Counted from the stretch's first letter, positions 7,136 to 16,008 are shown. The stretch is DNA of 39,909 nucleotides from Actinomycetes bacterium (GCA_025360585.1 JANYBW010000002.1:1-39909), one strand, 5' to 3'. Notes: a model not told the origin generated them from the letters alone. Numbers and translations: made by a program.

Positions 7136-8584
7136 ATGCCATCTATGGATCTTGATGTTGATGCGGTGATCGCTGCTGCACGTGTTGCCTTGCCCGATAC
7201 GCAACGATCGCTAGAGCAGCTCGCCCGAATCCCGAGTATCGGCGCCGATCCTGCGCACGCCACCGATGTCGCGCACAGCGCGAACCTCACCGTAAACATT
7301 CTGCAAGATCACGGTCTCGAGAATGTGCGCATCCTCAATCTCGTTGGCGCCCATCCATCGGTACTCGGCGAATGGCTCCACGCGCCCGAAGTTGCACCCG
7401 GCCAACCAGCCCCGACCGTCTTGTTATATGCACATCACGATGTACAACCTCCCGGAGTTGTCGCGAACTGGACCTCCGATCCTTTCGAGCCCGTCGAACG
7501 CAACGGACGGCTCTACGCCCGCGGCGTCTGCGACGATAAAGCGGGCGTGCTCGCACACGCGGCCGCGGTGAAGGCGTGGCTCGATACCCACAACACGATT
7601 CCCTGCAATGTCAAGGTCTTCATTGAGGGCGAAGAAGAAAGCGGCTCACCCAATCTCGAACGTTTTCTCACCACCTACGCCGAGGATCTGCGCGCCGATG
7701 TGTTCGTGCTCGCGGATGCTGGCCAGTGGAAAGTGGGCGAGCCGGCAATCACCTATATGTTGCGCGGGCTCGCAACCATCGATGTCACCCTGCGCGCGCT
7801 CAAAGGCCCCGTACATTCAGGCATTTTTGGTGGTGCAGTCCCCGACCCGACCCTGTGTTTGGCCAAGCTCATCGCCACGATGGTCGACGACCACAACGAC
7901 ATCGCTATTGCCGGTTTCACCGACGATGTGCGCCCGCTGATCGCCACGGAGCGCCAACGGATCGTCGATCTCGGATCCACTCCCGAGGCGTACCTCCGAG
8001 CCGCAGGTGCAGTTGAAGGTGTGCAATCCTCAGGCGATCCCAATATCAATGTGTTCGAACGACTGTGGGCTCATCCCAATCTCACCGTGATTGGCTTTGA
8101 CTCGCATCCGCTCGCCGGAAGTTCGAATCAGATCGTTGCGGCCGCAACCGCTCGGCTCAGCTTTCGACTCGCTCCCGGCCAAGATCCGCAGCGCGTGTGC
8201 ACAACGGTGATCGATCACATCGCCGCGAACACGCAGTTTGGGCTCGAAACGACGACGCACATCCACGAAGCGGTTCCGGCGTGGACCACCGATCCAGTTG
8301 GTCCCGCGTTCGAAGCGTGCGAACGCGCCCTCGAAAAAGGATTCGGCAAGGCTCCCGTCGCTGCAGGGATGGGCGGATCGGTGCCGTTCGTCGGGCCGTT
8401 CGTCAACGCATTTGGTGGCATCCCCGCGCTACTCATCGGCCCCGAAGACCCGCACTCCCATGCGCACGGCGAAGATGAAAGCCTGCATCTCGAGGATTGG
8501 CGCAAGCTGATCGAAAGCGAAATCCACCTTCTCAGTGAATTGGCCGGGCTCGACCCATCGACGAGTCTCGGGGATGCCAACTAA
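7136..8584 (+). CDS. M20 family dipeptidase / metallopeptidase
   Basis: 482 residues with all metal-site motifs of the M20 dipeptidase group: YAHHDVQ (about 98-104, metal His and catalytic Asp), RGVCDDKAG (about 128-136, bridging Asp), EGEEESGS (about 163-170, catalytic and metal Glu), DAG near 198, and the C-terminal HSHAHGEDE metal His. It would hydrolyse dipeptides or related amides in the cytoplasm using two zinc ions. The ATG at 7136 begins just before the domain; a weak GGAGG lies about 20 nt away, so the start is not certain and ATG 7145 is an alternative. Its stop overlaps the 3' end of the FAD oxidoreductase, which runs toward it. Confidence 0.92.
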   Translation: MPSMDLDVDAVIAAARVALPDTQRSLEQLARIPSIGADPAHATDVAHSANLTVNILQDHGLENVRILNLVGAHPSVLGEWLHAPEVAPGQPAPTVLLYAHHDVQPPGVVANWTSDPFEPVERNGRLYARGVCDDKAGVLAHAAAVKAWLDTHNTIPCNVKVFIEGEEESGSPNLERFLTTYAEDLRADVFVLADAGQWKVGEPAITYMLRGLATIDVTLRALKGPVHSGIFGGAVPDPTLCLAKLIATMVDDHNDIAIAGFTDDVRPLIATERQRIVDLGSTPEAYLRAAGAVEGVQSSGDPNINVFERLWAHPNLTVIGFDSHPLAGSSNQIVAAATARLSFRLAPGQDPQRVCTTVIDHIAANTQFGLETTTHIHEAVPAWTTDPVGPAFEACERALEKGFGKAPVAAGMGGSVPFVGPFVNAFGGIPALLIGPEDPHSHAHGEDESLHLEDWRKLIESEIHLLSELAGLDPSTSLGDAN

Positions 8585-10032
8585 CCACCGAGCGAGTGGC
8601 GCAATGCAGAGCCTGCGGCGTTCCAGCCGCACATGCCGTGCACTCCCGCGCCTGGCGGAGTAGAAGCCGAACATATATATACGTGCGGGGCTGGTGTTCG
8701 GTAGGGATCGAGCGACGGCACGCCCGTCGGGCGAAAGAGCAACTGCATACCGTCGGCGGCACCGCCCCCGAAATCGCCGCCGTGAAGATTGCTGTTGTGC
8801 GCTTCAAATTCCGATGGCCCAAGTATTCGCCGTTCAATCACCACATCGCGAAAGCCCGGAGCGAATCGTTCGATCTGCGATTCGATCGTCTCGCGAATGA
8901 CATCGCCCGAGTCTCGAAGATCCACGCCTTGCGGCACGTGGCAGTAGGCCCACGCACAATGACGACCGGCAGGCGCCCGCGACGCATCAGCCAGCGACGA
9001 TTGTCCTACCAATACGTAGGGCCGTTCCGCTATGGATCCACTCGCGACAATTGCTTCGGCTGCCGCGATTTCCAGCATGCTTCCACCGAGGTGCAACGTT
9101 CCGGCAGACCGACAAGCTGCGGCCGTCCACGCAATGGGTTCGCGCAGCGCGTAATCGATCTTGAATGCGCCCGCTCCGTGGCGAAACTTCAATAAACGTC
9201 GAAGGTATCGCTTCGGGAGCGCGTCGGCGCAGATATCGGCCAGGCCTCGCGGACTCGTATCAAACAGCAAGGCTCGGGCGCTCGGAAGCTCCCCTAGAGA
9301 ACGGACTCGGTGTCCGGTGATGATCTCGCCGCCATTGCTGGTGATTACCGAAGCGAGCGACCGCGCAATCGCATCGGAGCCACCGGCGGCCACCGGCCAT
9401 CCGACCGTTCCTACCGCCGCGCCGAGCATCAGACCTGCACCACTCGTCTGGAGCCGATCCAGCGGAAGCGCGCTGTGCGCGGCCAATCCCGCGAACAATG
9501 CTTGTGCAGCTTCGCCGTCGAAACTCGCGCTCAGTTTGGTCGCGGGGCGCAACGCGCTCACGCCGAAACGCGCGAGCGCGAACGGCGCCGACGGGATACG
9601 CAGTACCGGCGCGAATAACTCGCCAACGAGCGCATCCCAATGGCGTTCGATGAAACCGAAACGACGACGCCATCGTGCGCCGTCGCTCGCCAGCGATCCA
9701 GTCGTCGCGGAATGATCGCGGTCCAGCACCGCGGCGCGGCCACCGTCGAGCGGGTGCGCGAGCGCGATTGGCGCGTGCAACCATTCCAACCCGTGATCTT
9801 CAAGGCCCAAGGCTCGAAACGCCGGCGACGCGGCCCCGAATGGGTGCACACTGGAGCACGTGTCGAGTGCGTAGCCATCCATCGCATCGCGCGATGTGCG
9901 CGTTCCACCCCCGAATTCATTGGCGTTTTCGAACACACACACCGAGTAGCCGGCCATGGCCAATCGAGCTGCGGCGGTGAGCCCGTTGGGCCCTGAGCCC
10001 ACAATGATGGCGTCGTAGGCCGAACCGCTCAT
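8581..10032 (-). CDS. FAD-dependent oxidoreductase, phytoene-desaturase-like (CrtI/amine-oxidase superfamily)
   Basis: 483 residues. The N-terminal FAD loop IVGSGPNGLTAAARLAMAG (about 10-28) is followed by the family's FGGGTRTS (about 41-48), and the C-terminal end PHVYICSASTPPGAGVHGMCGWNAA is the second FAD-contact region of CrtI-like desaturases and related oxidases. Substrate is unknown: carotenoid, sterol and amine enzymes share this fold, and no carotenoid gene is nearby. Two palindromic operator-like sites lie 40-77 nt upstream of the start, suggesting a TetR-type repressor control. No regulator gene is adjacent. Confidence 0.88.
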   Translation of the reverse strand: MSGSAYDAIIVGSGPNGLTAAARLAMAGYSVCVFENANEFGGGTRTSRDAMDGYALDTCSSVHPFGAASPAFRALGLEDHGLEWLHAPIALAHPLDGGRAAVLDRDHSATTGSLASDGARWRRRFGFIERHWDALVGELFAPVLRIPSAPFALARFGVSALRPATKLSASFDGEAAQALFAGLAAHSALPLDRLQTSGAGLMLGAAVGTVGWPVAAGGSDAIARSLASVITSNGGEIITGHRVRSLGELPSARALLFDTSPRGLADICADALPKRYLRRLLKFRHGAGAFKIDYALREPIAWTAAACRSAGTLHLGGSMLEIAAAEAIVASGSIAERPYVLVGQSSLADASRAPAGRHCAWAYCHVPQGVDLRDSGDVIRETIESQIERFAPGFRDVVIERRILGPSEFEAHNSNLHGGDFGGGAADGMQLLFRPTGVPSLDPYRTPAPHVYICSASTPPGAGVHGMCGWNAAGSALRHSLGG

Positions 10033-10071
10033 GTACGCACCGACGTCACTAGGGGCGATTTAAGCGTAAAA

Positions 10072-10109
10072 AGAACTAGTTCTAAAGAATCATTTCGAAC
10101 TAGGTTCGA
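10072..10109. promoter_or_regulatory. Two GAAC-N2/3-GTTC palindromes, probable operators
   Basis: AGAACTAGTTCT (10072-10083) is a perfect 12-bp palindrome; TCGAACTAGGTTCGA (10095-10109) has perfect 6-bp arms about a TAG centre. The centres are 24.5 bp apart. They lie upstream of the FAD oxidoreductase and 200 bp from the Rpf-like gene. The AAC-N2-GTT core recalls KstR/TetR-type lipid-catabolism operators, though the outer bases do not fully fit that consensus. Confidence 0.65.
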
Positions 10110-10314
10110 GGCAGCGCATCGAACACACATTCTCCCCCCGACCCAATGCATCTGATTCAATATGATTGAAATCTGACTTCTGGAAATCTCTGGCAATCGA
10201 GTTCGGCCGTGCCTGCGCCGACTTCCTACGGTGCCCACTTGGCCCTGACGTTTCGGGCCGATTCCGAACGGGCGGCCATCCGGGCCACGCCCCATGCAGG
10301 GAGTTCCGTAAATC
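10110..10314 (+). other. Possible structured leader of the Rpf-like gene
   Basis: No gene is seen here. GTTCGG (10201-10206) pairs with CCGAAC (10264-10269) and encloses CCGT/ACGG (10207-10210 with 10228-10231) and GGCCC/GGGCC (10241-10245 with 10255-10259), a possible three-way junction. ATTCAAT-ATG-ATTGAA (about 10155-10170) is an inverted repeat nearer the promoter side. A GGGAG Shine-Dalgarno precedes the gene, so a 5' UTR is plausible. Known c-di-AMP riboswitch landmarks of actinobacterial rpf genes were not found. Confidence 0.35.
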
Positions 10315-11625
10315 ATGAACCAATCTAAACGCGCTCGCAAACGCACGACTGCACCTCCGAGTTCCGGTGATACCACGGCCACCGCGCTCACCGGGATCGT
10401 GAGCAACGAGCACCACCTCGCTCGTCGTGGGAACCCTCAACGGCCTGTTCGCTCAGGCGTCAATCTCGCTGGTCGCATCCTTGGTGGATTAACGGCGATC
10501 GCAATCACCGGCGGTCTGGCCGCCACCGGTGCAGCCGCTCGCAGCTCGAAAGCTCGCACCAAACAAGAAACCATTCTCACCGCCAACGGCGTGCACGCGC
10601 AGGGCGCAGTCAGCGACTACGGCCCCGCGGCACAGGTCTTTGCGAAACCGCTGGTCGGTATCGCACCCACGCCCAATGGTGATGGCTATTGGATCGCCGC
10701 TGCGGACGGTGGCGTCTTCGCCTACGGTGCCGCAAGGTTTCGTGGCAGCGCCGGCAATCTCAAACTCGTGCAGCCCGTCGTTGGCATCGCGGCAACACCT
10801 TCGGGCAACGGCTACTGGCTCGTCGCCAAAGACGGTGGCATCTTCACCTTCGGCGACGCCAAATTCCGCGGCAGTGCGTCGGGCATTTCACGTAGCGAAG
10901 TCGTCGGCATCGCGGCAACACCTTCGGGCAACGGCTACTGGCTCGTCGCCAAAGACGGTGGCATCTTCACCTTCGGCGACGCCAAATTCCGCGGCAGCGC
11001 CGCACAATTCCCGATTGCGTCACCGATTGTCGGCATGGCCGTAACCAGTTCCGGTCAGGGCTACACCCTCGTAGCGCAAGACGGCGGAGTCTTTGCTTTT
11101 GGCAACGCCGACTTCGCGGGAAGCGCGTACGCAACCATCCCCAATGATGCAGTAGGTATCGCAAGAATCGACAACGGCTACGCCATTGCCCGTGCGACAG
11201 GAGCTGTCGTAACATTCGGAACAAGCACCGTCGGGGCGGGCGACCCCCAGATCGAAAATGCGACTGTCACTACCGTTGCGATCGCTACCTCAAGCGCTGG
11301 GTACTGGACGGTGCAGGCAAGCCGCGGCGCAATCGTTGATCACATGGATCCGTTTTTGGTGTGCACTCGACACCACGAATCCAGCCCACACGCGCCGGGC
11401 TTCGACGACGGCTATCAAGCGATCAACCCGAGCGGCCGCTATTTCGGGGCCTATCAGTTTGATATCTCAACGTGGAACAACACGGCGCGCCACGCGGGCC
11501 GACCGGATCTCGAAGGTGTTCGCCCGGACCACGCCTCAACGCCGGACCAAGACGCACTGGCGTGGGACCTTTTCCAATGGCAGGGATACCGACCTTGGGT
11601 AAACCGTTGCATGGGCTTGAAATAA
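10315..11625 (+). CDS. Secreted Rpf-like (transglycosylase-fold) protein with tandem beta-propeller-like repeats
   Basis: 436 residues. A basic tail and hydrophobic segment (about 50-75) act as signal or anchor. Residues about 116-325 are five to six ~41-residue units of the pattern VVGIAATPSGNGYWLVAKDGG / IFTFGDAKFRGSA, common in secreted actinobacterial proteins and likely to form a propeller. The C-terminal ~90 residues resemble the resuscitation-promoting-factor/lysozyme-like domain: Cys350 with Glu355 (CTRHHES), RYFGAYQFDISTWN, DQDALAW, and Cys432 that may pair with Cys350. The expected role is peptidoglycan cleavage during growth restart, with the repeat binding wall or surface ligand (inference). 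Start: ATG with GGGAG 11 nt upstream. Confidence 0.85.
   Translation: MNQSKRARKRTTAPPSSGDTTATALTGIVSNEHHLARRGNPQRPVRSGVNLAGRILGGLTAIAITGGLAATGAAARSSKARTKQETILTANGVHAQGAVSDYGPAAQVFAKPLVGIAPTPNGDGYWIAAADGGVFAYGAARFRGSAGNLKLVQPVVGIAATPSGNGYWLVAKDGGIFTFGDAKFRGSASGISRSEVVGIAATPSGNGYWLVAKDGGIFTFGDAKFRGSAAQFPIASPIVGMAVTSSGQGYTLVAQDGGVFAFGNADFAGSAYATIPNDAVGIARIDNGYAIARATGAVVTFGTSTVGAGDPQIENATVTTVAIATSSAGYWTVQASRGAIVDHMDPFLVCTRHHESSPHAPGFDDGYQAINPSGRYFGAYQFDISTWNNTARHAGRPDLEGVRPDHASTPDQDALAWDLFQWQGYRPWVNRCMGLK
10783..10997 (+). repeat. Perfect 92-bp direct repeat, period 123 bp, in the Rpf-like gene
   Basis: 10783-10874 and 10906-10997 are identical over 92 bases, from GGCATCGCGGCAACACC to GCCAAATTCCGCGGCAG. 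Flanking units are diverged, so this pair reflects a recent duplication or gene conversion of one 41-codon unit. Confidence 0.97.
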
Positions 11626-11687
11626 TTCGGCCACAACACCACGCCGAACGCCATGGGCTGGAAACGCCCGTCACAACCTGAATATTG

Positions 11688-11724
11688 CCAATGGGCTCAG
11701 CTGATCATCAACTGGGCCCGTTGG
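11688..11724 (+). terminator. GC-rich hairpin downstream of the Rpf-like gene
   Basis: CCAAT-GGGCTCAG pairs with CTGGGCCC-GTTGG, 13 pairs including two wobbles, around an 11-nt loop. No T-run follows, as is common for actinobacterial terminators. It lies 62 nt after the Rpf-like stop and ends just before the TACCGT box of the ABC1-kinase gene. Confidence 0.6.
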
Positions 11725-11739
11725 CTACCGTAACTCACA

Positions 11740-13371
11740 ATGGTGAGTACCGATTCAGCGGGCGCAGCGAACGACACCGATCATTTTGGTTTCAGCGACG
11801 AAGGTCTGTGGTCTGTAGATCGCGATGCACTCGTTTGGGATCAAGGCCTCCATCACATCCGCAACAACGCGCGCGACTCTGTACCGCGTTTGCTCGATGC
11901 GCGTCGTCTACCGCCAATAGGTCGCCTGCTTGCGGTGTCCAGCCGGATCGGTTGGACACTCACAATGTGGGCGGTGTTCGAACGCCGTCAGGAACAATCT
12001 CCTCGAAGGCGCGCACTCTCGAAACGGTTGCAGGTGCAATTCGCAAAATTGGGCCCGACGTATATCAAGGTCGGCCAAATCGTTTCGTCGGGTGAAGGCC
12101 TGTTCCCTGAGGAACTCGTCTCGGAGTTCAAGTTGTTGCGCGACCGAGTGCCCGCTGAATCGTTCGCGCACGTGCGCAACGTTGTGGAGTCCGAACTGGG
12201 CGACACGATCGAGACGATCTTTGCATTCTTCGACGAGACTCCGCTTGCGGCCGCGTCGATCGCGCAAGTGCACGTCGCGCGGCTTCGTACCGGCGAAGAA
12301 GTCGTCGTCAAAGTTCAGCGCCCACGCGTGAACCAGCTCGTGCGCGACGACATTCGCGCCATGGCCTGGCTCGCACCGAAATTGATCGGTCGCATACCGG
12401 TTGCTGCGCTCGGAAATCCTCCGGCGTTGGTTGAACTCTTTGCGGAAACAATCGTCGAAGAACTCGATTTTCGCCTTGAAGCCGAAAACATGCTCGATGT
12501 CGCAGCAGTATTGGCGCGCACAAACCAACGGGCAATTATCATCCCGCGCCCGCACCCAAAGTACGTCACCCGCCGGGTGCTCGTGATGGAACGGCTCGAC
12601 GGTTTTGCCTGGGACGACGTCGCTTCGATGCGCGAAGTCGGCATCGATACCCAAGCTGTGTTGCACGCGGGCTTGGTCGGATTTATGGAAGGCGCGATGG
12701 TGCATGGCGTCTTCCATGGTGATCTTCACGGCGGGAATCTCATGGTGCGACCCGACGGCCGCACGGTACTGCTCGACTTCGGAATCACAGGTCGAATGAC
12801 ACCCGTCGAACGCATGGCGTTTCTATTTTTGCTCGTAGGAACCACCACCGGCGATGTGCGCTCACAACTCGGCGCACTTCGCGATTTAGGAGCGTTTCCC
12901 GCCGACACTGATCTCGACGAAGTATTCACCGATCTCGGCCTCGACCGTCCCATGGTTGATCCCACCACGTTGTCGCCGGATGAACTCCTCAACGAGCTGC
13001 GCGAACTCACCAAGAAGTTGATGGGTTACGGCGCGCGAGTGCCGAAGGTCCTGATGTTGTTGGTGAAGAACTTGATGTTCCTCGACGGTTCGATCGCGAC
13101 CCTCGCCCCCGACGTCGACATCATCGGTCAGCTCGAAGCGGTGCATACCGAAATCGCGTTGCGCCACGGCGAGACCCTCGCTTCGGAAATGGGCATCGAC
13201 ATGACAACTGCGGTGTTCGATGCTGATGCGGTGAAAATTTCAATGGGCGTTGACCCCTCGGTGCAGTCACTGACGTATCGCGATATGCAAGAGCGCCGCG
13301 ACACAATCCGCCGTAACATCGAAGCCAAACGCACCCGCCCCAAACTCTCCCTGCGCCGCAAGTCAAAGTAA
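11740..13371 (+). CDS. ABC1/UbiB family atypical protein kinase-like protein
   Basis: 543 residues with the UbiB/ADCK hallmarks: KVGQ in PTYIKVGQIVSS (about 105-116), the Ala-rich loop AAASIAQVH (about 170-178), the ATP-binding Lys in EVVVKVQRP, HGDLHGGNLM (catalytic loop, about 327-336) and LLDFGITG (metal loop, about 345-352). The family supports isoprenoid-lipid (quinone) metabolism by ATPase activity rather than by phosphorylating proteins. The C-terminal ~110 residues are highly charged with a basic end. TACCGT lies 8 nt before the ATG, so the mRNA may be leaderless; the ATG itself is the loop of ACTCAC-AATG-GTGAGT. Confidence 0.92.
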   Translation: MVSTDSAGAANDTDHFGFSDEGLWSVDRDALVWDQGLHHIRNNARDSVPRLLDARRLPPIGRLLAVSSRIGWTLTMWAVFERRQEQSPRRRALSKRLQVQFAKLGPTYIKVGQIVSSGEGLFPEELVSEFKLLRDRVPAESFAHVRNVVESELGDTIETIFAFFDETPLAAASIAQVHVARLRTGEEVVVKVQRPRVNQLVRDDIRAMAWLAPKLIGRIPVAALGNPPALVELFAETIVEELDFRLEAENMLDVAAVLARTNQRAIIIPRPHPKYVTRRVLVMERLDGFAWDDVASMREVGIDTQAVLHAGLVGFMEGAMVHGVFHGDLHGGNLMVRPDGRTVLLDFGITGRMTPVERMAFLFLLVGTTTGDVRSQLGALRDLGAFPADTDLDEVFTDLGLDRPMVDPTTLSPDELLNELRELTKKLMGYGARVPKVLMLLVKNLMFLDGSIATLAPDVDIIGQLEAVHTEIALRHGETLASEMGIDMTTAVFDADAVKISMGVDPSVQSLTYRDMQERRDTIRRNIEAKRTRPKLSLRRKSK

Positions 13372-13393
13372 TCACGGAATTTCTGAACAAGAC

Positions 13394-14233
13394 ATGCCGG
13401 AACTACCACAGATGCAGGCTTTGGCCGAGCGCATTGGTGAGGCGGTTGTTGGTTTGGAGTTTGTGGGATATACCGCGTTTTCGTTTCATGGATTGAAGAC
13501 GGCGGTGCCGGCGCCTGAGTCAGTGGTGAATCAATGCGTGGTCGCAATGGGGCGGCGGGCGAAGTACGTATGGTTTGGTTTCGCCGATGACACTCGGTTG
13601 TTGTTTCATCTTTCGCAAGCTGGCCGTTTCGACATTGAGCCGATTGCAAAAGCTACAAAACCGAAGGGTTCAGTGGTTCGCTGGAAGTTTTCCGATGGTT
13701 CGGCATTGTTGTTGCGCGAGTTCGGCACGGAACGAAAAGCGGGTTGGTGGATGCTCGCGCCCGGCGACGATGGTCCGCTGGCGCGCCTCGGGCCCGAGCC
13801 CGACTCTGAAGAGTTTTTCGAATTGATTCGCACGAGCGCTGACGGTCGACGCATTCATACGCTGTTGCGCGATCAACGAACGGTTGCGGGAATTGGTCGC
13901 GGCTATAGCGACGATATTTTGCATCATGCGCGGTTGTCGCCGTTTGCTTCGTTGAAATCGATGGACTTAGCGCCGCGTGAACGCTTGCTCGATGCGATCG
14001 AGTTCACGTTGCGCGATGGTCTCGAACGCGAGCGAAAACGTACTGGTGGGCTTTCCGAGAACAAGTTGGGTGAGCATTTTCTCGTGCACGGCAAACACGG
14101 TTTGCCGTGCCCGGTATGCGGAACCGATTTCGCTCACGTCTCGTATGAATCGTACGAAGTTGTGTACTGCCCGAAGTGCCAAACGAATGGCAAGGTGCTC
14201 GCGGATCGTCGGCTGTCGCGACTCTTGAAGTAA
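13394..14233 (+). CDS. Fpg/Nei family DNA glycosylase
   Basis: 279 residues, a base-excision repair glycosylase/AP lyase. The start MPELPQ keeps the catalytic Pro2 and Glu3, with the usual sixth Glu replaced by Gln. Lys57 (GRRAKYVW) is the DNA-phosphate-binding lysine. The helix-two-turn-helix is seen at GIGRGYSDDILHHARLSP, and a C-terminal four-Cys zinc finger at CPVCG...YCPKCQ (about 239-264). The finger's usual Arg before the third Cys is replaced by Val/Tyr, so the substrate range may differ from 8-oxoguanine Fpg. It follows the ABC1-kinase gene by 22 nt and is probably cotranscribed. Confidence 0.9.
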   Translation: MPELPQMQALAERIGEAVVGLEFVGYTAFSFHGLKTAVPAPESVVNQCVVAMGRRAKYVWFGFADDTRLLFHLSQAGRFDIEPIAKATKPKGSVVRWKFSDGSALLLREFGTERKAGWWMLAPGDDGPLARLGPEPDSEEFFELIRTSADGRRIHTLLRDQRTVAGIGRGYSDDILHHARLSPFASLKSMDLAPRERLLDAIEFTLRDGLERERKRTGGLSENKLGEHFLVHGKHGLPCPVCGTDFAHVSYESYEVVYCPKCQTNGKVLADRRLSRLLK

Positions 14234-14243
14234 CGGTAGAGCG

Positions 14244-14744
14244 CTACCAACCGCGCGATCCAGGCACTCCTTTAAAGGGCCCTTTGATACCGCGGGTTAT
14301 CCAACCGCCGTAGAACCCGCCGGGTTGCGGTTCGACGAGTTCGCCATCGACGTAGCACGCGTCGACGTGTTGGGGGTACAACGAGATGTGTCCACGCAAT
14401 GCCGCAAACGCGGGGCTCGGAGTGTCGTAGCCCCACGCCGCGTGCATTGCGCTCATGCCGCCACCGCGCAACGTGCAGTACGTTGCGCGTCCTTTCCATT
14501 CGCAAAAACTGACACCATCGGCAGCAACCACAGCACCTTCGGTGAACGCTTCAAGCGGTAGGTAATAGTTCGGCGGATGACTGGTTTCGAGAACTCGAAA
14601 TGACGCGTTGCTTGTCGCGATCACTTCGCCTCCCAATACAACTTTGAGTTCCGTGACCACTGCTTCGACCTTTGGGGGCCGGGGATAGTCCCATACTGAT
14701 TCTTCACCTGGTTGAATCGGGTCGGGAACTGGTCGGGTTGTCAT
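14244..14744 (-). CDS. DUF427 domain protein
   Basis: About 166 residues from the ATG at 14744. The DUF427 pattern is clear: VWDYPRPPKVE near the start, FRVLETSHPPNYYLP, FCEWKGRATYC, WGYDTPSPAFAALRGHISLYPQHVDACYVDGE, then a Gly/Tyr/Trp-rich tail FYGGWITRGIKGPFKG, often seen in the longer actinobacterial form. The fold is a small beta barrel of unknown function. The frame stays open to 14864, but the extra N-terminal residues are not domain-like and several ATGs crowd 14744-14767; no Shine-Dalgarno decides between them. It is convergent with the Fpg gene, 10 nt apart. Confidence 0.82.
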   Translation of the reverse strand: MTTRPVPDPIQPGEESVWDYPRPPKVEAVVTELKVVLGGEVIATSNASFRVLETSHPPNYYLPLEAFTEGAVVAADGVSFCEWKGRATYCTLRGGGMSAMHAAWGYDTPSPAFAALRGHISLYPQHVDACYVDGELVEPQPGGFYGGWITRGIKGPFKGVPGSRGW

Positions 14745-14879
14745 CATGTCGTGCAGTGTGATCATCGTGCCCACTCGTTGCATGCTTCTATGACGCATGC
14801 GCCACGGAATCGGTTCCTTATTTTGACAAACCCTTGAAATTGAGTTCCTTGAGATCACGAACAAGGATGCAACGGTGCG

Positions 14880-15884
14880 CTAACCCGCCAGGACGTTGCC
14901 GGTATTCACAACTTCGAAGGAATTTCCGGAGATGCCTTTGAGCTGGTTGAGGTTGGTGTCGTTCCAACCGGGATCGGCGGTACCTGTGATGAACCAGTTC
15001 GAGCCATTATCGGCCACGATCAACCCGTAGCGTTTCAACGCAACGGCAATCACTCGTGCGGATCCGGTGAGCTTCGAAATGTCGACGTTGGCTTTGAGTC
15101 GGAACCGCATACCCATGGCCGGACGAGTCGGGTCGGTACTCGACGAAGCGGAATGCGTCGCCGGCAGTACGTAGCCGCGACGGGTCCGCGAAAATGTCAC
15201 TCGCAGCGCATGGTTGATCACTCCGGCTTGGGCCTCATCGAGCCGGGCAAGCCCAGGAAATATCGGCAGGCCCGCAGCGTCGGCTGATGTCCAGCCGCGG
15301 GGCCGCAGCCCGTTGGAGTTCAAGTCCCAATTCACTCCCGAATCGGCATCCCAATGGTTGCCTCTCCAAAACGCACGGTAGAGCTCATAGAGATGGCATG
15401 TGCCCTGTTGAACAACGATTGTGTGGCGGTCACCGCTACTCGCGCTCCCACCTTCGATTGGCGTGTTTGCGGGTATCGGAAACGGTCCAGGATCACTTTC
15501 GCTGCCGTACGCGGTGTAGTTGATCGCAACCTTGCTTTGTGTGCTTGGCACGACTTTGAAAGGGATTCCGTACGCGCCACCGCCTCCGAAATCCGGATGT
15601 AACGCGGAACTCCCCGACGATTGAATGTTGGCGACGATGGCCGCGCTGTCCGTTCGAACCGGCAGCGCACTGATGTCTTGATTCCAGGGGTTTGTTGCGG
15701 GAAACGTCGGGCACCCCGCGATGGCCCGCCCGACAATCGGCTGGGGAGCTGGGGAAATAATTGGTGCGGGATTCCCGCCGCCGCGGCCAGGACGCGCCAA
15801 GATCGGGCTACAACCAGCCAACAGCACGGCAACACTGGCAACTGTTGCAATTGCAACAACCGGTCGGGTTCGTAGACCAAGCAT
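14880..15884 (-). CDS. Conserved secreted lipoprotein of unknown function
   Basis: 334 residues. The signal peptide ends in a lipobox, LLAGC, with Cys25 as the lipid anchor, so processing by the Lgt encoded next door is expected. The mature protein starts with a Pro/Gly-rich spacer, then a long conserved domain with CPTFPATNPWNQDIS, HPDFGGG, YGIPF, GDRHTIVVQQGTCHLYEL, RPRGWTSADAAGLPIFPGL, PAMGMRFRLK and YGLIVADNGSNWFITG. These signatures recur in soil-bacterial exported proteins; I know of no assigned activity. A GGGGA Shine-Dalgarno lies before the ATG. Divergent from lgt. Confidence 0.85.
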   Translation of the reverse strand: MLGLRTRPVVAIATVASVAVLLAGCSPILARPGRGGGNPAPIISPAPQPIVGRAIAGCPTFPATNPWNQDISALPVRTDSAAIVANIQSSGSSALHPDFGGGGAYGIPFKVVPSTQSKVAINYTAYGSESDPGPFPIPANTPIEGGSASSGDRHTIVVQQGTCHLYELYRAFWRGNHWDADSGVNWDLNSNGLRPRGWTSADAAGLPIFPGLARLDEAQAGVINHALRVTFSRTRRGYVLPATHSASSSTDPTRPAMGMRFRLKANVDISKLTGSARVIAVALKRYGLIVADNGSNWFITGTADPGWNDTNLNQLKGISGNSFEVVNTGNVLAG

Positions 15885-16008
15885 ATTTTGTTCCCCTATG
15901 GACGGTTTATGAGTTTGTAAGTCTTCGGCAATTTCGGGGCCCTAGCATGAGCGCTATACCGCAGTGCTGGTGATGAATTAGCCAAGCCTTTGAGATCGGA
16001 CTCCACCC

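Noticed and set aside
10110-10314. c-di-AMP (ydaO-type) riboswitch before the Rpf-like gene
   Set aside because: The conserved ydaO sequence blocks are not present; only generic stems are seen.
11908-12729. 273-residue minus-strand open frame inside the ABC1-kinase gene
   Set aside because: Fully antisense to a gene with all UbiB motifs, and rich in Arg/His as expected of a shadow frame.
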